Assembly: GCF_947241705.1 (NCBI RefSeq)
Contig: NC_079266.1
Span: 62,001 to 126,000, forward strand
Direction of reading: 5' to 3'
Origin: Saccharomyces mikatae IFO 1815
Taxonomy: Eukaryota; Ascomycota; Saccharomycetes; Saccharomycetales; Saccharomycetaceae
Length of the DNA: 64,000 bases
Part shown: one piece after another, positions 49,098 through 58,977 of the stretch
Layout of the letters: every line of letters begins with the position of its first letter
How positions within the stretch are numbered: position 1 is the stretch's first letter
Notes under the pieces: model-generated
Seen by the model: only the letters and a program-made list of their open reading frames with translations
What the model was told of the DNA's origin: nothing
The model's database searches: none
Translations under genes and position numbers: made by a program

Positions 49098-51113
49098 TCA
49101 ATTTATACCATGAACAGAACCGGCACCACTCAATTTTCCGTTTGAATTTACCGAAGACTTTGCAGATTGTACTATGCCAACCTCAGGCGTCATGTAACCG
49201 CTGATATTAATCACATACATGCTCATCATGAACACAAGTCCGTGTAAACCGATACAGTAAAATAAGAATATCATCCTTGTCATTTTATTCTGTAAAATGA
49301 CTTTTGCAAAACTCAAGAACAATTTTTCTAGAACTGATAGTTTTTTGTTCTTGTAGTGGTTTAGTTCATTCTGTCTGAAATTTGCAATCGGATGTAATGA
49401 TTCTTCATATACTCTTGAGTATTGAGATTCCACATCAATGCCATCTGGGTTTGGATGAGCGGAGGTATTATTATTATTATAGGCCTGCAAATACCTAATT
49501 CGTTCGTAAAGCTTCGTATTATCACCTTTTAGCTTGGAAATTTCTAGTTTGAGTTTGCCCTTTTCTGAGTTTCCTTGCCTTAGCTGCTTTTCCAAATCCA
49601 TATTTCTCGAACGGAATCTATCCCTTTGTTTAGTTACTATCGGCAAAATGGTTGATTGGTTACCAGGAAGCTCCTCTTCCTCAGGAATACCAATTATAGA
49701 GGTTGTTGGAGAAATTTTGTGGGATGTACGATTGTTGACTTGTCTTGTTACACCAGACATCATACTTGCGGCGTCATTGAAATGAGGACCAACATTTTCC
49801 ACCTTTTCTAGATCCATTTCTAATTTTTCATTCGCTTCTTCAAGCACAGCTATTTGCTGTTTGAGTTGATCTACAGATTTTTTTAGTTGAATACATGTTT
49901 CTTCTTGAGCTGTACTCTTCGAACGGTATTCTGCTAGAGTAGCCTGAAGCTTTTTATTGGCCGATAATAAAGAGCTTTCGACAGTTTTATCATCATTATA
50001 TTTAGAGTCAGTCTCATTATCAGAGTCATCTTCGTTTACTCCAAACTCGATTTTTTTCAAAGCAGAAAGCTCTTCCTTTATCGTACTGTAGTCGGAATAG
50101 TTACTTAGTTTCCTTCTCACAGTTTCCAGCTCTGATCTGTAAGATTCTGATTCTGCTATGGCTCCATTTAATTGCTCTTTTAATTCGCTTATCGAATGAG
50201 TTGTTGACTTCCGTTCCTGCTCATAAGATGCACTCAACAATGCATTCTCGCTTTCTAGCTGGTTGAGTTTAAGTTCCTTTGCATGTAACTCTGTTTCTCT
50301 CTCTGCTTCACTAGTTGCCTTTGCAAGAGCTCCACTTAATTCTTCATTTCTCTTCTCTAGTTGATAAACCCTAGCCTGCGTAGTTTCCAATTCTTGAGTG
50401 ACTAGATTATATTCGGCAATCCTTGTAGAAATTTCTTTTTGATTGTTTTGTGGATAATCCTCTTCAGTTCTGTTATCTTCGATTTCAATATTTTTAGATA
50501 TTTTGGCCTCTAGTGCCTTATTTTGCTCCTGGACACTTGTTAATTGTTTCAACAAGTCTGTCTCTCTCTGCTTCCAATTCCTGCCCTTCTCCTCCCAAGT
50601 AGAATTGATTTCTTGAGTTTTCGCAGTCAATCTTTTCGCTAACGTCTTTGCAGAGCTTTGCTCCAGATCTAATAACCTCGATTTTAAAGTTTCATAATCC
50701 GCATATTTTGCGAGTTTGTCTTCGAGATAGCTTATTTTTTCTTTAAGTTCCTTTGAATCATCAATTTTTTCCAGTTTTTCCAATGAACTTTGTAGTAATG
50801 GTTGCGGATCAGGTGCCTCTGAAAGTTTTTCGTAAACGTTAAATAGGACCTTTTCAGAGAATTTTGATCTCTGTGTCAAATTATCAATTTCACGCTGATA
50901 CTGCTTAATAATTTTATTCACATTATTCAATTTTTGCTCAGATTCGAGTTTTTTAAACTTCTTGGTCTCAGTAGCTAAAGATTTTCTTGAATTTAAAGAC
51001 AGGGTCTCCTTTTCCTTAATTTCGATGACATCAGCATCTAATTCCTTCTGAAGTTTCGTTAAATCTGCCTTGGCCCAGATATCCAAGGCATGAGAATATA
51101 TTGACGTATCCAT
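49098..51113 (-). CDS. COY1: Coy1, Golgi CASP-family golgin
   Basis: Coy1 is the yeast homologue of the mammalian golgin CASP and acts in retrograde Golgi traffic. The frame has 671 residues (679 in S288C) from ATG at 51113. Nearly all of it (about 20-590) is coiled coil with heptad patterns and many Glu/Lys. The conserved CASP C-terminal domain has one membrane segment at about 614-635 (IFLFYCIGLHGLVFMMSMYV), with a short lumenal tail, so it is tail-anchored. Tyr/His residues just before and in this segment are typical of the family. Confidence 0.95.
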   Translation of the reverse strand: MDTSIYSHALDIWAKADLTKLQKELDADVIEIKEKETLSLNSRKSLATETKKFKKLESEQKLNNVNKIIKQYQREIDNLTQRSKFSEKVLFNVYEKLSEAPDPQPLLQSSLEKLEKIDDSKELKEKISYLEDKLAKYADYETLKSRLLDLEQSSAKTLAKRLTAKTQEINSTWEEKGRNWKQRETDLLKQLTSVQEQNKALEAKISKNIEIEDNRTEEDYPQNNQKEISTRIAEYNLVTQELETTQARVYQLEKRNEELSGALAKATSEAERETELHAKELKLNQLESENALLSASYEQERKSTTHSISELKEQLNGAIAESESYRSELETVRRKLSNYSDYSTIKEELSALKKIEFGVNEDDSDNETDSKYNDDKTVESSLLSANKKLQATLAEYRSKSTAQEETCIQLKKSVDQLKQQIAVLEEANEKLEMDLEKVENVGPHFNDAASMMSGVTRQVNNRTSHKISPTTSIIGIPEEEELPGNQSTILPIVTKQRDRFRSRNMDLEKQLRQGNSEKGKLKLEISKLKGDNTKLYERIRYLQAYNNNNTSAHPNPDGIDVESQYSRVYEESLHPIANFRQNELNHYKNKKLSVLEKLFLSFAKVILQNKMTRMIFLFYCIGLHGLVFMMSMYVINISGYMTPEVGIVQSAKSSVNSNGKLSGAGSVHGIN

Positions 51114-51847
51114 TACTCAATTAAGTTATGGTGAGCTAGTACACAAAAGAGCCACTGAATGAAGCAATTATATACGTTCTATTCTAATATGTACATTAAC
51201 ACAACACTTAATTCTATTACTTTGGCATTTTTATGAGCCCGAAAATTATATCATTTTTCACGCACCATTCTCTATGACAGTAATAATTTTGTTGTATGAC
51301 ACAAGTAGTGAATGCAGTTTTGCTTGTGGAGAATAAAGACAGAGAAAATTCTAATGATAAGTAACGAAATATTCTTTGCCTATTAGCAGATAAAATAAAC
51401 CTATTCATCTTTTTTTTGGTTGGACTTTAGTAAAAATTTCAAAAAAAATAGCCTGTTAAGTTGCCTCATTATGTCCTAACTCTTGCTAGAGTTTCTACAA
51501 CAGCCGTGAAATAGAGCAATTTTATTGTGTTCCTTGTTTGTCCCTATTTCGTGCTTGAAGTTTTATTATCAATATTCATGGTTTCTATATAAGCTGGGTT
51601 GCTTTGTTTGTGTAAGAATATAACCGGATTGTGTATAAAAGCGGCACACATAACTTAATACTAAAAAGTATTGTAAACCTCTAAAATAATTTCAAGAAGA
51701 AAATATACCCCGAAGGAGTAATACAAATAATGTGATGATATCAATACATATTGTTTCCTTGTATAAAACGAAAATTATTATTTATATATAAAGTTTATAT
51801 AGTATTATATTAACCATAAAGTATTCTCCTTCCGCAATATTCCCACA
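51114..51847. other. COY1 promoter / STE3 3' flank
   Basis: A 734-bp AT-rich interval between two minus-strand genes. A minus frame at 51217-51408 has no recognisable sequence. No mobile element or RNA gene is seen. Confidence 0.55.
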
Positions 51848-53260
51848 CTAGGGGCCTGCAGTACCTTCTGAACTATGTTCAATCGAACTTGAGTCTCCCT
51901 CTTTGAAAGTTGGAGAAGGACAAAGACTGTCACCCTCAAAATTCGAGCTTGCAGAATTGTGAAGTTTCTCTGAATAATCCAGAGTAACCTTTGAAAGTCC
52001 TCCAAGTGATGCCTCGTCGTCAAAACTTTGTCCTCGTGTGACGTAAGGTATGCGCATACTCTCTTCCAACTCCATTTCATCAAGAATACAGTCTGCTTCT
52101 CCTTTAGTAAACAAGTTTTTTTTACTTTTATTCTGAGATCTTCCAAGATCTTCTGGAGTTCTATAATCGACATAGAAGTGCGCCTGTGATATTGGTGTGC
52201 CTGTACAAGGAGAATAAGTTTCTGTGCACGTAGGAATGTAGTTTTCAGAGTCCGTAGAAAATGGATTGTTGCAACCTTTACTTGAGGATAACTTGCTGAG
52301 TAATTTACCAACACGTTTTTCTTTATTCCTATCAACAAAATTTCTCCATAGGTCTAGCACAAAGCCTAATTTAATCGAACGCAAAAACTTGGAGTACATA
52401 TTTAAAGCATCAGAGCCCAAACCAAATATTAGAAAAACCAAATAGGACATCAAAACGTATAGCCATATATTATAAATTGGTCTACCAGGATCAAATTTAA
52501 TAATGGTATTCCAAATGGTGCTTGAATGAGTGTTTTTGAAACTATACTGTCCGCCAACCTGCTGTAAATCTTGAACGAAAGTATAAATTGAAAAAGGAAA
52601 CATGACCAAAATAATGATGAAACAAAATATTAATAACCTTGCAAATCTTGTTAGGTTTAAACCTGAATTAGTGCAGTGTAAAATATCCCTAACGTCTTTG
52701 CGTTTTTTGTAAAATACAATCAATACCAAGGTGGCGTAAACGGCGCCAACAAACGACCATATAAGCATCCACATTGTATACAAAACGGTAGTAATCCATG
52801 TAGGTGACAATAGGTTTTGGCAACCGTTATAACGTGCGATACCATACCTAAACACTTGTAATAGATACGAAAACCCCATGATAATTACAGGGGTCAATAA
52901 ACTGATTACAAGATCTTTAACGATTTTTGTCCATGATGACAGATTCGGTAAAACACTATCTGCCTTTAAAATAGCATGCAAATTATAAATGATGTTAGTG
53001 ACGGCACACGATATACCTATATTTGCCCCAACTTGCAACTTAATGACGATATCACACCAACCCTTACCATCCCACCTTGTTAGGAAATCTTCACCACTCC
53101 ATATTGCTGCGTCGACAATACACGTCATATTCATTATAAGGAGCCATGCAATCAATATGATTGCTGGAATATTTTGGGTATGGGAGTGCCATGCTAAAGG
53201 CGGAACTAATAATATCACAGCTAGTAGACAAAGTCCTATTATTGTTGACTTGTATGACAT
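51848..53260 (-). CDS. STE3: Ste3, a-factor pheromone receptor (GPCR)
   Basis: Ste3 is the seven-transmembrane receptor on MATalpha cells that binds the lipopeptide a-factor and signals through Gpa1/Ste4/Ste18. The 470-residue frame from ATG at 53260 equals the S. cerevisiae length. Seven hydrophobic segments fill about residues 5-290 (for example TIIGLCLLAVILLVPPLAWH, IPAIILIAWLLIMNM, LVISLLTPVIIMGFSYLL). A hydrophilic C-terminal tail of ~180 residues follows, used for endocytosis and desensitisation. Mating-type control is shown by the PQ box at 53567-53592. A 103-codon plus frame inside its 5' end matches the dubious YKL177W. Confidence 0.98.
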   Translation of the reverse strand: MSYKSTIIGLCLLAVILLVPPLAWHSHTQNIPAIILIAWLLIMNMTCIVDAAIWSGEDFLTRWDGKGWCDIVIKLQVGANIGISCAVTNIIYNLHAILKADSVLPNLSSWTKIVKDLVISLLTPVIIMGFSYLLQVFRYGIARYNGCQNLLSPTWITTVLYTMWMLIWSFVGAVYATLVLIVFYKKRKDVRDILHCTNSGLNLTRFARLLIFCFIIILVMFPFSIYTFVQDLQQVGGQYSFKNTHSSTIWNTIIKFDPGRPIYNIWLYVLMSYLVFLIFGLGSDALNMYSKFLRSIKLGFVLDLWRNFVDRNKEKRVGKLLSKLSSSKGCNNPFSTDSENYIPTCTETYSPCTGTPISQAHFYVDYRTPEDLGRSQNKSKKNLFTKGEADCILDEMELEESMRIPYVTRGQSFDDEASLGGLSKVTLDYSEKLHNSASSNFEGDSLCPSPTFKEGDSSSIEHSSEGTAGP

Positions 53261-54134
53261 GAATCTTGTTGAAGTGTTTTTTTTTTTTACACAGAATTAG
53301 TTGATTATAAACAAAATACAACTGAAGATAAAATAAATGTGTCAATGTTCGATAAAGCAAATCTTTAGGAAGTTATAGCTTTTTCTTTTTACACACACCT
53401 TATATATAGGTATGCCATTTCAAAAGAATCGCTCCGGTTCACTTATGTGTAGAACCGTGCTCTCTGCGATAATGAACAAATGAAACAAAAAATAATGATG
53501 CAATTTTAGACAAAGTTTCAAAGTTTCCATTATTACTTCTTCATTTACACTTTGATAGTCGAAAAGTTTCCTAATTAGTGTCACAATGACAGAAAAATTT
53601 GCACCGACGCTTCTAAGAAAGTCACTGCACCCATACCTACACTATCTAACACATTGACAATGTTGGCAATAGTAACTCTGTATAATTTAAATTAAAAGCT
53701 GTTCTATGTTTAGAAGTTGTGATAGGTTTAAACATATGTTAGAATGGTTACCACTGAAGTGATAAGTGATAAGTTACATCGTGCAGCGTTTTCTTTCTGT
53801 AATTACTGCTTCATCGAAAGCGCTCCTCGCCATTGATTATAGGCAACTGCAATAGGGTACCAAGGCTTGCTTGATGAGCTTACTATATTAAAGAAGGTTC
53901 CTGATAACTACAATCACAGTAAGTATAAAAAAAAATAATGTATTAGATGTTCATTTTCATAACGAGAATGTTCATGGAAAGCCAATAATTCAAGGTTGCA
54001 TAGTGCACAGATCGCTTATGTACTGAAAAGAAAATAATAAATGAATAAGAAATCATATATAAAGAAAAAAACAGATATCGTACTCCTCTTAGGTAAATCG
54101 GAATATATTAAACATACAATGACGAAAAAAACCG
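53261..54134. promoter_or_regulatory. STE3 promoter / LST4 3' flank
   Basis: The 874-bp interval has a TATATATA box at 53401-53408 (141 bp before STE3) and the alpha1/Mcm1 PQ box at 53567-53592. The remainder up to LST4 has no recognisable gene. Confidence 0.75.
53567..53592. promoter_or_regulatory. alpha1/Mcm1 PQ box controlling STE3
   Basis: TTTCCTAATTAGTGTC is followed directly by ACAATGACAG. The first part is the degenerate Mcm1 P box (CCTAATTAGT) and the CAATGACAG part is the alpha1-binding Q box; together they match the element that makes STE3 and the MFalpha genes alpha-cell specific. It is about 305 bp upstream of the STE3 start. Confidence 0.88.
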
Positions 54135-56618
54135 CTAACCTGTATTACAATAATGAACAAGAGATGAAAAAATGTGTAACGCTTCTGAATCACGGAGATC
54201 ACCATTAATTCCATTATCATCATATAGCATCATTGCATTCTTTATACTACTTTCCACGAAATTAACACAATCTTCTAAACTATTACTCAACTTGCCGATT
54301 TTACCACAGGAAAAGATTTTCTTGGTTTTCTGTTTTAACACATATTTCCTTTTTCCAGTAAAGTTTTCACCATAAATATCATGGCTATTATTGTTACCAT
54401 TACCGGCAAACTCTCTTTTCAATGCAACATCCCTAATATCCCTCGAGCGTAATGAAACCAGTAAACTTCTCGTGTAATCCGTCCTTAGCAGGTCAATCTT
54501 CATGGAATTTGTTATTCTGCTCTCTGATTCTTGACCGACAGGACATGCTTGCAATTGGAAAAAGTTACTGAAATGTGTTAGGTACATTGTATACTTGGGC
54601 AATAATTCTAAGGGTTTGTCCATTAAATCATCACCAATGTTAGAATCAGTAGTCAGAATATCTGCATATGAAGAATTACCAGGAAAAATTTCGTAGGTGG
54701 AATCTAGGTCACTCAAGGAAGGCAGACATATTTTTTCAAATGCCTCATCCAATAGCTTATCTTGAGAAATCCTCTGACAATCTCTCTTCAGGTCAACATT
54801 CTTGAGCGGAAACTTATATGAAATATTCTTTATCAAGGGAGGTGCATGAGATGCATCTCCAACATTCGGAGAGCCTGGTGTCCCCATCCAAGGATATTCG
54901 TCATATTCGCTGATTGATGGTGATTGTTGCGGGGTTGTTAAGGATAGCCTAGATGTTGCTTGTTGCAATGAGGAGGAACTTGAAGTTCTCTGTAAATTAC
55001 CATTCGTTGTTTGTAGCCTTTCCCATGACTCGTTATGTTTTAGAGAAGGGCTTGGCTGAAAGAATTGAGAGAGTGTCGGTCTTTTATTGAACCAAGATCC
55101 ATAAGAACCAGGTTGGCTTGAAATAGAAGACGATAAATAATGTAATGAACTGCTCCCACTTTTGAAGGAAGATGGCTGAATGACTTCAGCCAAAGACTCG
55201 TTTGAAGATACTGAAACCGAGGTATTTGAGTTTCTCCGATTAGGTATTTGCCACCCTTTCCTTAAAGAATGGTAATTGGGAGATCCAAAGTTATTAGGAT
55301 TGGCATTACTATTGTAAATATTATGGCTACCGTTGTTTTCTGCGCGACCTACAAGATTGTCATTTGAAGTTAAAGTACTTAATTCTGTCTCGGATCTGTT
55401 GGCAAAATTGTTATTAGATTTATCTCTTGATACAGCGGATGAATTTGACCTCATGTTTTCCTGGCGTATTGTTATTTGTCCTTTGTACTTTGGTTCTAAT
55501 AAGGCCGATAAGATAAAGAGTAACTTGTTGGCAACCACCATGTTTCCTGAGAGAATGACGATCTTAGATGTCTTCAATTCCTTCATAGTGTATCTGTAAT
55601 CGGAAATAACCATTGCCATTAGGAGAGGAAGAAATCCTAATTTGGGACCATCTTTGATTTCAATCCAATTAAATATGCTTTTGAACCAAACGTGAACAAA
55701 CTCTTTGAATGTCTCAGGGTAGAGGAAAAGTCTGGGGATCTCGGACATAGAACGTAAACATGGAATAACTCTTTTCTGTAAGGTTTGAACCATAATTTCA
55801 ATTTCTTTTGGATAGTGTGTCTTGATATCTATATTTGACAGTTTTATAACCGAATTATTACCGTAATTACCAGTGTTTTCTTGCATAGTACGGTTTATAG
55901 TCAGGAAGTTAAGGAGCATTTTTTGAGTTTGGGTCAACCATGATGAAATACAAGACCACGACTCTGCGACCACGGGCAACAAGATCTTGGGTATGCACAA
56001 GCTGACCGCAATACGGTTGTATTGATGTGTATAATAGAATATTCTTGTTATAAGTACCAAATCCGAGTTGGGAATGGTCCTTATTTTGTCACACTGCGTC
56101 AAATCCGAAGACCTCACAGGAGAACCAAATATATACTCCTTCAACTCACTCGGCCTTATTTGCTCCATCGAATTGGAGGCTTTTGACGTGGTGTAATCAA
56201 AAATATCACGGTAATTGTTCCTACACGCCATTTGACCGGCTTCCTCAATGATTAAAACCCTAAACGCATACGTCTTTTCATTGATGGAGGTGATCTTCTC
56301 TGAGTTGAGAACCCCGTTTTCCTGCAGTGAATCAATGGGTCGACTATACGGAATGTCCCTAGAGCCAAAAAGCTTTAGTTTTAAATCATCTGATATGTGA
56401 TCTAAAATGGGCGGGGAAGTTGTGGAAAGCATTTCTGAATGCTTTTCCACATTGACTGCGGTATCCAAAAGAGCACCAACAGCGGTCTTGGTAGTTCCTG
56501 TGTTCGCCGCTTTACAATACACAGGGACATTGGGCACTACCGAGGAATAATCGGAATGCTGAGGATTTTTATCGGAGACAGAAGATCTAGTCTTATTTTT
56601 CAGTAAATTACCTAACAT
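54135..56618 (-). CDS. LST4: Lst4, DENN-domain subunit of the Lst4-Lst7 complex
   Basis: Lst4 pairs with Lst7 (the folliculin-FNIP counterparts); the complex is a GTPase-activating protein for Gtr2 at the vacuole, passing amino-acid signals to TORC1, and was first found through Gap1 permease sorting. The frame has 827 residues (828 in S288C) from ATG at 56618. A longin-type N-terminal region includes the segment AFRVLIIEEAGQMACRNNYRDIFDYT at about 120-145, and a central DENN-like part has alternating helices. A long Ser/Asn-rich disordered stretch (about 390-600) separates these from a C-terminal conserved portion. It is divergent from ZRT3. Confidence 0.95.
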   Translation of the reverse strand: MLGNLLKNKTRSSVSDKNPQHSDYSSVVPNVPVYCKAANTGTTKTAVGALLDTAVNVEKHSEMLSTTSPPILDHISDDLKLKLFGSRDIPYSRPIDSLQENGVLNSEKITSINEKTYAFRVLIIEEAGQMACRNNYRDIFDYTTSKASNSMEQIRPSELKEYIFGSPVRSSDLTQCDKIRTIPNSDLVLITRIFYYTHQYNRIAVSLCIPKILLPVVAESWSCISSWLTQTQKMLLNFLTINRTMQENTGNYGNNSVIKLSNIDIKTHYPKEIEIMVQTLQKRVIPCLRSMSEIPRLFLYPETFKEFVHVWFKSIFNWIEIKDGPKLGFLPLLMAMVISDYRYTMKELKTSKIVILSGNMVVANKLLFILSALLEPKYKGQITIRQENMRSNSSAVSRDKSNNNFANRSETELSTLTSNDNLVGRAENNGSHNIYNSNANPNNFGSPNYHSLRKGWQIPNRRNSNTSVSVSSNESLAEVIQPSSFKSGSSSLHYLSSSISSQPGSYGSWFNKRPTLSQFFQPSPSLKHNESWERLQTTNGNLQRTSSSSSLQQATSRLSLTTPQQSPSISEYDEYPWMGTPGSPNVGDASHAPPLIKNISYKFPLKNVDLKRDCQRISQDKLLDEAFEKICLPSLSDLDSTYEIFPGNSSYADILTTDSNIGDDLMDKPLELLPKYTMYLTHFSNFFQLQACPVGQESESRITNSMKIDLLRTDYTRSLLVSLRSRDIRDVALKREFAGNGNNNSHDIYGENFTGKRKYVLKQKTKKIFSCGKIGKLSNSLEDCVNFVESSIKNAMMLYDDNGINGDLRDSEALHIFSSLVHYCNTG

Positions 56619-57418
56619 TTAAGCTCACCTTCTTCACCTTCACTACAAGGCCGCCCTACAAAACAGTTTTAATGCGCAAACGGTACTGGAGGCTCTCACA
56701 AACGGGGTTTAAGACGCTCCACTCACTTCCCCTCCTTTCTTTATATCCTGGTACCAACGAAAGCTAGTCGCAAAACGTCACACACTAAAGCAGATCAATC
56801 AATCAGTCCTGAGAGCCTGCTTTGTTCAAACCATCCACTAGGAAAACCACGCACGTCTACCCAAAAATAGAGACAACTGACAAACAAACAAATAATAATT
56901 TCTACCCACTAATGCAAAGACAGACACTCACGTATTAACGACTTTTAGATACAACTCACTTGTCCTCTACTCTTCAAGCACCACCACTAAACCTCTCTCT
57001 TCTCACCACATTCATCAAACAAAAAAATGTTGTAATGATTACTTAATGATGAAAGGTAAGCTCCGTGCACCACACTCGCCTTAGATTTGACACATGTTTA
57101 ACCTGAAATTGAGGATAATACATTACAGAAAGCATCGCATGACCCACTGCCCACCCATTTTCCAGCAACTCGATGATACTATGGGTCCTCGTAGTCGATG
57201 AATTGCTCAAACGTTGCCTTTCTCTCAAATACGCACCTTTAAAGCAGCTCCGTGGATTGTGATAACTACCTTAACGGTGATGGACTTTTTCCAATAATAT
57301 GAATGATGCTTCTACTCACTGGTATTATATTTATGCGCAGCACTGGACAATTTCAGTAACTGATGGTTAGTGTATCCCACTATTGGTGAGGTACTATAGT
57401 AGAGAAAATTAAAGAACA
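56619..57418. promoter_or_regulatory. LST4-ZRT3 divergent promoter region
   Basis: The 800-bp interval serves both genes. A Zap1-like site lies at 57268-57278. A minus frame at 57043-57228 shows no known protein. Confidence 0.6.
57268..57278. promoter_or_regulatory. Zap1-type zinc-responsive element before ZRT3
   Basis: ACCTTAACGGT matches the Zap1 consensus ACCTTNAAGGT at 10 of 11 positions and lies about 141 bp before the ZRT3 start. ZRT3 is a known Zap1 target in S. cerevisiae, induced when zinc is low. Confidence 0.65.
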
Positions 57419-58903
57419 ATGGAAAGAATTCCCAGGTGGCTGCTATTTTCTATAATATCGTCGGTACTATGTATACTGGGGGCCCTGTGTGTGCCGTTGT
57501 TATCGGTTGCGTTTGATAGCAAGCGGAATAGTCAATCTAAGTTGGTCAACTACGGCCTTTCTTTAAGTGCAGGGTCTATGATCACTACATCACTATATAT
57601 GTTGTTGCCTCGAATCGAAAAATCAAACCGATTCAAGGTATTTCCCGGGTTGCTTCTGGGTATTTGTCTCAGTTTTTTCCTAAACTACCTTGTTCATGCT
57701 TTCGCCAGCGAGTCGTTGGTACACTGTGCTGATAAGTCTGATCATAACCCCGATTCTCATATACATGCACAGTCACTCTCTCACTCACATTCGCATCTTG
57801 ACAATGATCATGACTTGGAGAGTTCCCGCTCTGAACATGAGTATTTGACCTCTTCGAGTGTTTCTGAAAATGACCCACTAGTTTCAAAGGACAGCCGTAG
57901 GCCGCAAATAAAAAAGAAGGTGTCCTTGATTGACTTGCTAACGAGAAGGAAATCGGAAGGTGAGTGCTGCGATTTGGACAAGTGCACACCGCTCTTACAA
58001 TCAGAGCAACCAGAATATATTGCATGTGTTCCACCAGTTATAAAATCTTCTCAAAGTGAAAGAAATGTACCACACAGGTGTGAAGGGGTTGATGATAACT
58101 CACAGTTCGATAATAAGGATCACCGTGGTCTTGTCTGTATGGAAAATAATGTTGGATACGATCTAGAAAATCTATCGTTGTACCGTAGAAATTTTCTTTC
58201 GAGCCGTCATCATAGTACCTGTGAATCTACTGGAAATTATGGTTCCAATCAACTGTCACACTCTTCAGCATCATCTTTGGAAAATGATACAGCTGAGAAT
58301 CGAACCTCATTGACAGAAACACAGTGCCATTCAGAAAATGGTTCTTTGTACCGTCACCATCACCACTTAGAGACTCCATTTTCTAAATTGTTGTCTATTG
58401 GTATGCAAACTTGTCTAGTTCTTGCATTGCACAAATTCCCGGAAGGGTTCATCATTTTCTACACTAATAGATCAGACTCGTCGAAGTCCTTAGGGTTTTC
58501 CATTTTTTTAAGTTTAACAATTCATAACTTCGTCGAGGGGTTTGCAATGACTTTACCATTCTACACTGCTTTTGAATCTAAATGGGTCGCTATCTTAATA
58601 ACCACTGTTCTTGGCGGTGGTTCTCAACCATTGGGTGCGTTGATAGGTTATTTCATCTTCAGGGGCAGTACTCCTAGGGAAGACGAACCTAATATGGATC
58701 TTTTACTAAGCATCACCGCAGGGTTTCTATTGGTAATCGGTTTGCAGATGTTCCAAACTGGTATCGGGTTTAGCGATGGACACCACCATCATCAAGGAGA
58801 AGGTGATAAAGAAATGAAACAATCACATAGTTCTGGTACGACTTGTTTGAAATGGTGCTGCACCGGTGTTTTGCTAATTCTAGCCAGTGCCCTATTCACT
58901 TGA
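57419..58903 (+). CDS. ZRT3: Zrt3, vacuolar ZIP-family zinc exporter
   Basis: Zrt3 releases stored zinc from the vacuole to the cytosol under zinc limitation. The frame has 494 residues (503 in S288C) from ATG at 57419. Three hydrophobic segments lie in the first ~100 residues. A long cytosolic loop (about 110-315) is rich in His, Ser and Asp (HSHSHLDNDHD, RHHHHLE). The remaining membrane segments carry the metal-site motifs LHKFPEGF and HNFVEGF, and the C-terminus ends with a membrane segment and short tail. The loop is much more divergent and shorter than in S. cerevisiae. It is convergent with TPO5, with only 74 bp between the stops. Confidence 0.96.
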   Translation: MERIPRWLLFSIISSVLCILGALCVPLLSVAFDSKRNSQSKLVNYGLSLSAGSMITTSLYMLLPRIEKSNRFKVFPGLLLGICLSFFLNYLVHAFASESLVHCADKSDHNPDSHIHAQSLSHSHSHLDNDHDLESSRSEHEYLTSSSVSENDPLVSKDSRRPQIKKKVSLIDLLTRRKSEGECCDLDKCTPLLQSEQPEYIACVPPVIKSSQSERNVPHRCEGVDDNSQFDNKDHRGLVCMENNVGYDLENLSLYRRNFLSSRHHSTCESTGNYGSNQLSHSSASSLENDTAENRTSLTETQCHSENGSLYRHHHHLETPFSKLLSIGMQTCLVLALHKFPEGFIIFYTNRSDSSKSLGFSIFLSLTIHNFVEGFAMTLPFYTAFESKWVAILITTVLGGGSQPLGALIGYFIFRGSTPREDEPNMDLLLSITAGFLLVIGLQMFQTGIGFSDGHHHHQGEGDKEMKQSHSSGTTCLKWCCTGVLLILASALFT

Positions 58904-58977
58904 TAAATTAAGTACACGTATATTTTTTTTTCTATGTAAACCGTTCTCCACCTAAATATAATGGTCGATGATCGTGA

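Noticed and set aside
52989-53300. 103-codon plus frame overlapping the 5' end of STE3 (position of dubious YKL177W)
   Set aside because: It lies almost wholly antisense to the first membrane segments of STE3 and has no independent support.
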